11,556 bases of DNA, taken from Candidatus Heimdallarchaeota archaeon. GTDB lineage: Archaea > Asgardarchaeota > Heimdallarchaeia > Heimdallarchaeales > Kariarchaeaceae. The position numbers and the translations under genes are program-made. This document shows, in pieces, positions 5,442 to 11,556 of this stretch. The notes under the pieces are model-generated. The model did no database searches and was not told the DNA's origin. It worked only from the letters and a program-made list of their open reading frames with translations. Position 1 is the first letter of the stretch, and every line of letters starts with the position of its first letter. The stretch spans positions 1 through 11,556 of the forward strand of contig JACZSS010000025.1 of NCBI GenBank assembly GCA_022574115.1. The letters are read 5' to 3'.

Positions 5442-6359
5442 ATGAAATACTCATTCATTTCTGGAGGAACGGGTACTCCAAAACTCCTCCAAGGTTTCAG
5501 AACTAAAGTAGCTGATGATAAGATAGGGGTGATATGTAATACTGGTGATGATTATCGATGGCAAAACCTGCATGTGTCACCCGACTTAGATACTGTTTTG
5601 TATTTATTTAGTTCGAGGTTAGATGTCGATAAATTCTGGGGAGTCAAAGATGAAACATTTCATGCTGTTAATACGCTAAGAAGTCTTGGTGAAGATATAT
5701 GGTTTAATGTAGGAGACTTCGATTTAGGGCTTCATCTCTATCGTACACCAAGATTAGAAACCAAGAGTCTTACCGAAATAACCCAAGAGGTTTGTCAATC
5801 ATGGGGTATTACGGCTGATATTCTTCCAATGGCAAATGAATTGGTCCAAACTCAAATCATCTCGAATATGGGTAATCTTCACTTTCAAGAATATTTTGTG
5901 AAACATCGGACAAATGTCAAAGTCAGCAATGTAAAGTTTCTTTCACATAAGCCGAAACTCACACCAGAAGTTGCATCTCAAATGACTCAATGCAATTCAA
6001 TTATTATTGGTCCCTCGAATCCAGTTACTTCCATTGGTCCAGTGTTGAGTATTCCGCCCTTATTAATACAATTACAACACAATCGATCTAAGGTTTTGGC
6101 AGTCTCTCCGATTATTGGAAATAACGCATTTTCTGGACCAACCATTAGTTTATTACACTCTCAGGGTATTGAACCAAGTCCCAGGGGGATTGCAAATTAT
6201 TACCGATCAACGATTTCGAAATTGGTACTTTCTCCCTCAGATATGGACTACAAGCAGGATATCTTGGATTGTGATATTGAACCAATTTTTCTCAATATTG
6301 ATCTCTCAACCCAAGCTCAAAAAGAAGCCTTAGCAGAATATTTAATTGATTTACTATAA
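5442..6359 (+). CDS. cofD: 2-phospho-L-lactate transferase (F420-0 synthesis)
   Basis: CofD transfers the phospho-lactyl moiety (or a related C3 moiety) from its GDP-activated form to Fo, giving F420-0 (or its dehydro form) in the cytoplasm. The 305 residues match the family from end to end: GGTGTPKLLQGF (8-19, nucleotide-binding loop), NTGDD (33-37), LHVSPDLDTVLY (43-54, with the Asp proposed to hold Mg), WGVKDETF (66-73), GDFDLGLHLYRT (91-102), FQEYFV (148-153), GPSNPVTSIGPVLS (190-203) and SPIIGNNAFSGPT (222-234). One departure from the pattern I recall is ILPMANELVQT (127-137), where the family usually has Ser/Thr-Asp after PM. It sits 11 nt after the MBL-like gene and 16 nt before the likely cofC ATG, so all three probably form one operon. 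Length and start are normal. Confidence 0.95.
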   Translation: MKYSFISGGTGTPKLLQGFRTKVADDKIGVICNTGDDYRWQNLHVSPDLDTVLYLFSSRLDVDKFWGVKDETFHAVNTLRSLGEDIWFNVGDFDLGLHLYRTPRLETKSLTEITQEVCQSWGITADILPMANELVQTQIISNMGNLHFQEYFVKHRTNVKVSNVKFLSHKPKLTPEVASQMTQCNSIIIGPSNPVTSIGPVLSIPPLLIQLQHNRSKVLAVSPIIGNNAFSGPTISLLHSQGIEPSPRGIANYYRSTISKLVLSPSDMDYKQDILDCDIEPIFLNIDLSTQAQKEALAEYLIDLL

Positions 6360-6375
6360 ACGCAAAATTGTGGAT

Positions 6376-6945
6376 ATGTTAATTCTAATCCCACTTCGAG
6401 GCATAGACTCCTCAATGTCAAGGATAAGGAAAGGAATTGACCCAGATTTAGTATCAACTGCGGTTAGAAAATATCTTGATACCTACTTACAAATTTTAAA
6501 TCGGGAGGAGCGAGTTGTCTTCTTAACCTCAGATAGAAAATTGGAAATGGAGCTTTTACTCGAAAATTACGAGGTTAGGTTAGATGATGGTTTGTCTCTC
6601 AACAAGGCTATTTTTGGGACTATTGCTACTAAAGATTATACTCATGTTTTAATTCTCATGCCTGATCTCCCTGGATTTACGCAACTCAGTTTTTACAAAA
6701 TACTACAAATGACTACCATTTCAGATAATTTCATAGTACCCTCATATGATTCGGGTACGAATATTGCATTTTTATCAAAGGAATTTATTCAAATCTCTCC
6801 AGTGGATTTATATGGTCCTTATTCAAGCACGAGAATTAAAGAAATTGCAGACCGAAACGAAATACCATTATACGTTTTTAAATTACGGGAATGTATGCGC
6901 GATTTGGATACCGTTGAAGATTGGCACTTTTGGCATCCAAGGTAA
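6376..6945 (+). CDS. cofC: CofC-family guanylyltransferase for F420 synthesis
   Basis: CofC (FbiD in bacteria) couples GTP to a phosphorylated C3 acid, 2-phospho-L-lactate or phosphoenolpyruvate, to supply the substrate of CofD. From the ATG at 6376 the protein has 189 residues and starts MLILIPLRGIDSSMSRI, the position of the family's N-terminal nucleotide loop. Other family features are DDGLSLNKAI (70-79), the DLPG motif (97-100), SGTN (126-129, matching the conserved GTN), YGPYSS (146-151) and DLDTVEDW (176-183). The lysine usually found before the SRL of the first loop is not obvious here. Substrate preference cannot be read from sequence. A GTG at 6370 and a TTG at 6346 overlapping the cofD stop are alternative starts; 6376 best fits the family N-terminus. 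It follows cofD in the same operon. Confidence 0.88.
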   Translation: MLILIPLRGIDSSMSRIRKGIDPDLVSTAVRKYLDTYLQILNREERVVFLTSDRKLEMELLLENYEVRLDDGLSLNKAIFGTIATKDYTHVLILMPDLPGFTQLSFYKILQMTTISDNFIVPSYDSGTNIAFLSKEFIQISPVDLYGPYSSTRIKEIADRNEIPLYVFKLRECMRDLDTVEDWHFWHPR

Positions 6946-7385
6946 AAACATGAGCTTGATCTCCCTTATGGCTTTGATTCTAGTTAGGCTCACTTTTCTA
7001 GTATTATAGATAGAGGTATTTGATCAACTTACTTATTTCTTCGTTCAAAATTTGGGAAATAATTGTTCTTAATTTTTTCTGTCTCAATACATCTTGAAGT
7101 TGTACTGACCTCTCAAAGAATCCGTTGGGATCGTAATCCCAATTTATGAAATTAAATTGTTTTGTGTCAAAAATTCTATTGAATTTTTTTATATAACATA
7201 AATATTTGATAAGCAAGTCCTTTTGAAAACTTTGGATCCTTGAAACAGTCTTTCTATTGAATAATACGTACTGGTATATGTGGGTGAAATTTAATCCTGA
7301 AACCCAAATTTACAAAATTTAGATAATTTAAGCTAACTTGTCGGACAATTTAAATCATCGAAGTATAAACTTAATCTTGATAGGT
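6946..7385. other. AT-rich gap after cofC
   Basis: No secure gene is seen. It contains a short minus-strand frame described separately, several AT-only stretches, and TATA-like elements for the RHH gene (TTTAAATC near 7350-7357 and TATAAAC at 7364-7370). A T-rich CTTTTCTAG lies at 6993-7001, about 50 nt after the cofC stop, and may contribute to termination. Confidence 0.4.
7004..7216 (-). CDS. Hypothetical 70-residue protein (doubtful)
   Basis: A minus-strand frame from a TTG at 7216 encodes about 70 residues rich in Ile, Leu, Lys and Phe. The second half (NWDYDPNGFFERSVQLQDVL and the following QKKLRTIISQILNEEISKL) would form amphipathic helices and reads like protein, while the first part looks like translated AT-rich noise. 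There is no Shine-Dalgarno sequence and no clear TATA at the right spacing. It converges on cofC. Either a small uncharacterised gene, a remnant, or chance. Confidence 0.22.
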   Translation of the reverse strand: MLIKYLCYIKKFNRIFDTKQFNFINWDYDPNGFFERSVQLQDVLRQKKLRTIISQILNEEISKLIKYLYL

Positions 7386-7544
7386 ATGACCGAAGAAGGC
7401 ATGAAACTTATTTCAGTCAAGGTTACTAAGCGGCAACTTGCCGGATTGGACGAGTTGTTGAGACGGGAAAAATACCCAACTCGTTCTGAGGCAATAAGAA
7501 TTGCTCTTCGTGACCTAATTCGTAGGAAGTATGGTCGATATTAA
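7386..7544 (+). CDS. Ribbon-helix-helix (CopG-like) mini-regulator
   Basis: From the ATG at 7386 this is a 52-residue protein that is almost entirely one ribbon-helix-helix domain: a beta strand (KLISVKVT, 7-14), helix 1 (KRQLAGLDELLRRE, 15-28) and helix 2 after the conserved turn, YPTRSEAIRIALRDLIRRKY. The RSEAIR motif is diagnostic of the family. Such proteins dimerise through the strand and insert it in the DNA major groove to repress transcription; short archaeal versions often regulate their own gene or a neighbour. No partner toxin is adjacent. A longer reading from TTG at 7338 would add 16 residues before the domain and is less likely. A weak AGGT lies directly before the ATG. Confidence 0.85.
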   Translation: MTEEGMKLISVKVTKRQLAGLDELLRREKYPTRSEAIRIALRDLIRRKYGRY

Positions 7545-7570
7545 ATTTCATTTTGAATCCTCAGTCTCAT

Positions 7571-7579
7571 CTATAATAA
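7571..7579 (+). promoter_or_regulatory. TATA-like box of the small zinc-ribbon gene
   Basis: CTATAATAA is centred about 27 nt upstream of the ATG at 7602, which places the expected transcription start at the start codon. No Shine-Dalgarno sequence is present. This is the clearest leaderless arrangement in the window. Confidence 0.55.
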
Positions 7580-7601
7580 CCAAAGTAACATTATCTCACT
7601 T

Positions 7602-7802
7602 ATGAGTTGGAGCGTAGTCCAATGTTCTCGATTATACTGCAGTCAATATATGTTGACCAAGACAGGATCGAAGCGAAAAAAGTGTCCTTATTGCGGACGT
7701 AGCTTCAAAGTTAATGACAACTTCATCGGTAATTTTCCAGACCAGTTTACCGCGCGAAAATATGTGCGTATTCGAAATGATCAACTTGGAAGTACGAGCT
7801 AA
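7602..7802 (+). CDS. DUF1922-like small zinc-ribbon protein
   Basis: This 66-residue basic protein has Cys8 and Cys13 (QCSRLYCSQY) followed by Cys28-x2-Cys31 (KKCPYCGRSFKV). The spacing and the KTGSKRKKCPYCG core resemble archaeal DUF1922-type mini zinc ribbons, in which CG ... KT..KC.CG is typical; here the first knuckle is C-x4-C rather than the usual CxCG, so geometry may differ. The C-terminal half (FPDQFTARKYVRIRNDQLGS) matches the short helix that usually follows. Function of the family is unknown; nucleic-acid binding is plausible from charge and fold. It lies 57 nt after the RHH gene with its own promoter-like box, so the pair need not be an operon. Confidence 0.7.
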   Translation: MSWSVVQCSRLYCSQYMLTKTGSKRKKCPYCGRSFKVNDNFIGNFPDQFTARKYVRIRNDQLGSTS

Positions 7803-7905
7803 GCGTAGAAGAAAATATGTTATATGCAAATTTAACTTCGTCTCTAGACATTGGGTTTGAAAGAATTTATTATGGTTAAACTTCAGCCATCTCTTACGCT
7901 AGGAA

Positions 7906-10149
7906 TTGGTTACACTGAATAATTCACTGTTTGATGAAATTGTCAGGAATGAGAGAAACAAAGAAGAGCTATTCTCGAATCTTGAAAAATCAACGAATGA
8001 GGAGTTGATTGGAGAACAATGGATGAAATATTATCACGAACTAATCCCCCTGACCTTAGATCTGGCTAATACATCAAAATTACTCTTCCAGCGTTATCAA
8101 GATGAAATATCAAAAAATGCTAATCTTCTCACCAGTGATCAAGACCGGAAAAAAACTTTAGATGATAATCTCAAGTTTACAATTGCCTCATTTTTCAAAT
8201 ACACCATGATCGGTAAACTATTCACCGATATCAGTGAGTACGGTCTTTTGAATTCGCGGGGAGATTTTAATAATTATCAGTATTATTCTAACATCGAGGA
8301 GAGCTTAGCATTCATTCAGAATCTGTTCTTCAGTTCGCCTAATATTATTGATTCCCTGCAGGATATAGCTGCTGATCTTTCAATTATCGAAAAAAGCCAC
8401 TACTTTGACAGGTTAACTCATCTGATGGGGGATGAGGACGAGTTTGACGATAAGCTAAGTATTGTCCAAGGTAAATTAAAATTCAATGAGGCAAATATCT
8501 ACCACAAAGTCTTGAGCAAGTTACTTAATACCAGGTCAATAATCTCAGGGAATTTTGAGCTAAGTAATCATTTCATCAACTACAAAGCGACTAATGATTA
8601 TAACGAAGTTGTTACAGAGTGGGAAAACGTAGCAGATCAGGATTTAATAGCTGAATCTGACAAATTGTTGTTAATCACATTACCCCTCACAAAATCAAGA
8701 GAATCTCTTAATAAAGCCAAATATTTTTTCAAATCCGCTATCCAGATGGCTCGTAAGGGACTCCACACCCTCTCCAATCGTCTATTTGCGCGTGTCACCG
8801 TCTTTTGTGATCTAATTCTCTCGTCTGTTGCCTCCTCAGCAGTAGATACCGAAACACGATTATTGATTGAAGAAGCAGAGAATTTCAATGATCGAGCCAA
8901 ATTGTTTCACGGTTTGACAGGATTGATGATCTCATACAGAGATCTGACCAAAAATACTTCTGTTGATAATTATGAAGATGCAGCTTATAATGTTGAGGAG
9001 ATCAAGAAGTTGATCAATGAAATACCCAAGGACTTTGATGTCAAATATCTGTCTGCTATTCCAGGAATTTTTGAATCCATTAGCTCGTCGGCTGAATTGA
9101 TGATTTCCCTCAAGAAATCTGGACATGAGATTATGGAGGCATCAAACAAATTATTCGTTAGCTTTAGAATCCGAATTGATACAGCAACTACCCAAATCGT
9201 TCAGAATTGGGATACTATAAGCTTAGAAACCAATTTAACTCAACTAGAGATCAACACCGAGGATACGAGAAAGGATTTAGACATACTTTACCATGCTACG
9301 AGTCTAATGCCAGTAACGATTGAAGGACGGGAAAAACTTATCTTAAGAATTGAAATTCTTCGTTTCTTCATTAAGAGTATTATTTTGGAAGTGAAAGCTA
9401 AACGGATCGAAATGTTGGACCGAACTGATGAATTGGTATTCAAAGCAAAGGCTTTCTATTACGCAAATAAATCATATGAATTAGCATCATCTGTTGATCA
9501 CAGATCAATCCCATACGATCGGATCCGGGCCCATGTCTCTGGATCATTTGTAACCGGTCATTTGGTTCAAATATCAATTTCCCAACTCTGTAGTCAATTT
9601 ATTTATATTTCTGAAATCCTCCCCAAAATCCTCCTTGCTGTTTCACAAGAGCCACTTTTAGTTGGTGAGAACATCGATCCACTGGCAAATCTTAAAGCCT
9701 CTTTAGCAAAAACCCAAACTTTCAAGGATTACATTGTTCGCATCAAAGAGGATACTCAACGTTTGATTGAATACGGAGAGAAATTACCAGAAAAAACGCC
9801 ACAACTTAATTGGACCCAAATACGCTTGAAATTTGCGATGTCATCGGCGTTAGATCTGTTTTTTGCGTCGGTTATTGAATCGCTTATTGGTAGATGGGCT
9901 GCCAAGGCAAATCTCAAAGATCAGGCGTTGATTCATTTTCGTGAAGCTCAGGAGTTAGCATTCAAAGCCGCGGAAAATACCAAAACGGGTGATCCTGAAT
10001 CTAACCTTGAGAAACAATTTGGAGCAAATATCTTTTCGTTTGGTCAATTTTGTCAAACCAGTATTTCGAAGATCGAGCAGGAAGAACAAATAGAATATCC
10101 CAATGAAGCTCTACTAACTCTACTAAGAGATCTTGTTTTTAGTCTATAA
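7906..10149 (+). CDS. Large all-helical protein of unknown function
   Basis: This 747-residue protein is almost entirely predicted helix, with few glycines or prolines, no signal peptide, no transmembrane segment and no nucleotide-binding motif that I can see. Several segments have the aromatic/Ala spacing of TPR-like or alpha-solenoid repeats, for example KAKYFFKSAIQMARKGLHTL, LVFKAKAFYYANKSYELASS and the C-terminal AAKANLKDQALIHFREAQEL. A cytoplasmic scaffold is the most that can be inferred. The start is doubtful: a TAG at 7900-7902 closes the frame, leaving TTG at 7906 as the only early start, with AGGA (7901-7904) too close to act as a Shine-Dalgarno. A TATA-like TTTATTAT (7866-7873) would give a short leader. 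A 16-codon ORF (7872-7922) overlaps the start. The next ATG is at codon 40. No homologous family is recognised; it may be lineage-specific. Confidence 0.8.
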   Translation: MVTLNNSLFDEIVRNERNKEELFSNLEKSTNEELIGEQWMKYYHELIPLTLDLANTSKLLFQRYQDEISKNANLLTSDQDRKKTLDDNLKFTIASFFKYTMIGKLFTDISEYGLLNSRGDFNNYQYYSNIEESLAFIQNLFFSSPNIIDSLQDIAADLSIIEKSHYFDRLTHLMGDEDEFDDKLSIVQGKLKFNEANIYHKVLSKLLNTRSIISGNFELSNHFINYKATNDYNEVVTEWENVADQDLIAESDKLLLITLPLTKSRESLNKAKYFFKSAIQMARKGLHTLSNRLFARVTVFCDLILSSVASSAVDTETRLLIEEAENFNDRAKLFHGLTGLMISYRDLTKNTSVDNYEDAAYNVEEIKKLINEIPKDFDVKYLSAIPGIFESISSSAELMISLKKSGHEIMEASNKLFVSFRIRIDTATTQIVQNWDTISLETNLTQLEINTEDTRKDLDILYHATSLMPVTIEGREKLILRIEILRFFIKSIILEVKAKRIEMLDRTDELVFKAKAFYYANKSYELASSVDHRSIPYDRIRAHVSGSFVTGHLVQISISQLCSQFIYISEILPKILLAVSQEPLLVGENIDPLANLKASLAKTQTFKDYIVRIKEDTQRLIEYGEKLPEKTPQLNWTQIRLKFAMSSALDLFFASVIESLIGRWAAKANLKDQALIHFREAQELAFKAAENTKTGDPESNLEKQFGANIFSFGQFCQTSISKIEQEEQIEYPNEALLTLLRDLVFSL

Positions 10150-10202
10150 TACTTACACCAAGCCGTACTGACATGATTATTCGCAATTACAACTGAGATC
10201 CA

Positions 10203-10252
10203 ATATATTATGGTCGATCTCAACTGCTCCTTATCATTAGACATTTAATTAA
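10203..10252 (+). promoter_or_regulatory. Promoter region of the SAHH gene
   Basis: Two TATA-like elements precede the gene: ATATATTA (10203-10210) and TTTAATTAA (10244-10252). The second is centred about 24 nt before the ATG at 10272 and fits leaderless transcription; the first would give a leader near 40 nt. No Shine-Dalgarno sequence is present. Confidence 0.45.
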
Positions 10253-10271
10253 CACTCAAGCTTACTTTTTT

Positions 10272-11546
10272 ATGGCGCAAGCAAGTGAAACTGAAACTTT
10301 CAAAGTGAAAGATATTAGTTTAGCAGACGAGGGCAGAATGAGAATCGATTGGGCAGAATCCAGAATGCCGATCTTAATGGCACTCAAAAAAAGATTTTCG
10401 CAAACCAAACCTCTTGCAGGTATGAGAATTGCAGGGTCTCTACACGTGACCAAAGAAACTGCAGTACTTGTCGAGACATTAATTGCAGCGGGTGCTGATA
10501 TTTCTTGGAGCGGTTGTAATCCTCTTTCTACAAATGATGCAGTCTCTGCAGCTCTCGCTGCGGTTGGTGTAAAAATTTGGGCGTGGCATGGCATGAATAC
10601 TGAGGAGTACTACTGGGCAATTGAAAAAACTCTAGATTTCAAACCTACATTAACTTTAGACGACGGTGCAGATTTAATCTTTCGAGTTCACTCAAAGTTT
10701 CCAGAACTTGCCAACGATATTCTTGGTGGAACCGAAGAAACAACGACTGGTGTGCACCGATTGAAGGCTATGGCTGATGATGGAAAGATGAAATATCCGG
10801 TAATCGCAGTCAACGATAGTCCAATTAAATCTCATTTTGATAATGTATATGGAACTGGTCAATCAACTTTGGATGGTATACTGAGAGCAACTTCAATTCT
10901 TTATGCTGGAAAGAATGTTGTAATCGCAGGATATGGTCAATGTGGTTCTGGTTTAGCCAAGAATGCAAAAGGCCTAGGTTCCAGTGTCATTATTACTGAA
11001 ATTGAACCAGTAACTGCGTTGAAGGCTATTTTAGATGGTTTCCGTGTCATGACCATGGAAGAAGCAGCAAAAGTAGGTGATGTATTCATCACAGCTACAG
11101 GTATGAAAGACGTAATTACCATGGAACACATTCTCTCGATGAAGAATGGAGCCATTATTGCCAATACTGGTCATTATGATGTTGAGATTCAAGTTGGTCG
11201 CTTACTCAAAGAAGCTAAAAGTGTCCGAACCATTCGACCAAATAACGAAGAAATTACTTTAGAAAACGGAAACAAAGTGTATCTCCTTGCTAGAGGTCGA
11301 TTAGTTAATTTAGCAGCGGCAGAAGGCCACCCATCAGAAGTTATGGACATGAGTTTTTCTCTCCAGTTAATGGCCTTGATCGCTCTTGCAGAGAATAAGT
11401 TTGGTCGAGAAGGAAAAGTGTCCACCTTACCATATGACATTGATACAGAAATTGCCACGATTAAGCTTGAGAGCATGGGAATGAAACATGATGTCCTCAC
11501 TGACGATCAAGTAATTTATCTCACAGCTTACGAAGAAGGCACATAG
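10272..11546 (+). CDS. ahcY: S-adenosylhomocysteine hydrolase (adenosylhomocysteinase)
   Basis: This NAD-dependent enzyme splits S-adenosylhomocysteine (in some methanogens the inosyl analogue) into homocysteine and the nucleoside, clearing the inhibitor made by SAM-dependent methylation. The 424 residues include SLHVTKETAVLVETL (56-70), CNPLSTNDAV (82-91), LDDGADL (129-135), GGTEETTTGVHRL (152-164), NDSPIKSHFDNVYG (181-194, with Lys186 and Asp190 in the catalytic positions), the Rossmann loop GYGQCGSG (220-227) with Glu243 for the NAD ribose, NTGHYDVEI (298-306) and GHPSEVMD (352-359). It ends LTDDQVIYLTAYEEGT and lacks the C-terminal Lys/Tyr extension of eukaryotic enzymes, as archaeal members do. 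The STND tetrad has Asn where many homologues have Gln or His. It appears to be a monocistronic, leaderless gene. Confidence 0.96.
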   Translation: MAQASETETFKVKDISLADEGRMRIDWAESRMPILMALKKRFSQTKPLAGMRIAGSLHVTKETAVLVETLIAAGADISWSGCNPLSTNDAVSAALAAVGVKIWAWHGMNTEEYYWAIEKTLDFKPTLTLDDGADLIFRVHSKFPELANDILGGTEETTTGVHRLKAMADDGKMKYPVIAVNDSPIKSHFDNVYGTGQSTLDGILRATSILYAGKNVVIAGYGQCGSGLAKNAKGLGSSVIITEIEPVTALKAILDGFRVMTMEEAAKVGDVFITATGMKDVITMEHILSMKNGAIIANTGHYDVEIQVGRLLKEAKSVRTIRPNNEEITLENGNKVYLLARGRLVNLAAAEGHPSEVMDMSFSLQLMALIALAENKFGREGKVSTLPYDIDTEIATIKLESMGMKHDVLTDDQVIYLTAYEEGT

Positions 11547-11556
11547 AATACAGTCA

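Noticed and set aside
7386..7802. RHH plus small protein as a toxin-antitoxin pair
   Set aside because: The downstream partner is a zinc ribbon separated by 57 nt with its own promoter-like box and shows no toxin motif.
7872..7922. 16-codon ORF overlapping the start of the large helical protein
   Set aside because: Too short to support as a gene and without a Shine-Dalgarno sequence; kept only as a remark on the uncertain start.
1..11556. CRISPR arrays, tRNA/rRNA genes, transposases
   Set aside because: No regularly spaced repeats, no tRNA T-arm consensus in a foldable context, and no transposase or integrase motifs were seen on either strand.

Overview
The window looks like a piece of an AT-rich archaeal chromosome. 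Support comes from a CofD-CofC pair for coenzyme F420, an archaeal-length S-adenosylhomocysteine hydrolase without the C-terminal extension of eukaryotic enzymes, a free-standing AlaX-type tRNA editing domain, tandem winged-helix regulators, a DUF1922-like mini zinc ribbon, and start codons lying about 24-32 nt downstream of TATA-like boxes, as in leaderless archaeal transcription. The general character would suit an Asgard (Heimdallarchaeia-like) genome, but no marker here proves the lineage, so that placement is a weak inference.

Layout. Positions 1-317 (minus) hold the N-terminal part of an AlaX-like editing protein cut by the window edge. From 318 to about 2200 the region is sparse and irregular: clustered TCGATCGA palindromes, a protein-like frame broken by an in-frame TGA (745-945) and closed by a stem-loop, a 29-codon leader ORF (1101-1190) placed 3 nt before an AbrB-like/ACT domain gene (1194-1637), and apparent remnants of another small gene (about 1719-2131). 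A tandem winged-helix regulator with an acidic tail (2209-2997) then converges on a zinc-ribbon/coiled-coil gene (3022-3783, minus). A single winged-helix gene (4040-4432) precedes a compact F420 cluster: a metallo-beta-lactamase-fold protein with degenerate metal ligands (4504-5430), cofD (5442-6359) and cofC (6376-6945). After a sparse gap come a ribbon-helix-helix mini-regulator (7386-7544), a 66-residue zinc ribbon (7602-7802), a 747-residue all-helical protein of unknown function (7906-10149) and ahcY (10272-11546).

How the genes fit together. CofC activates a phosphorylated C3 acid with GTP, and CofD transfers it to Fo to make F420-0, so these two adjacent genes form one functional unit. 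The MBL-like gene 11 nt upstream of cofD is probably co-transcribed with it and is the most interesting partner, because its active site looks dead. SAHH recycles the product of SAM-dependent methylation. The many small DNA-binding proteins (three winged-helix domains in two genes, one RHH, possibly one AbrB-like) have no evident targets here. I see no CRISPR array, transposase, tRNA or rRNA. I found no clear multi-gene novel system; the best leads are the inactive MBL in the F420 operon, the leader ORF before the ACT gene, and the TGA-interrupted frame.
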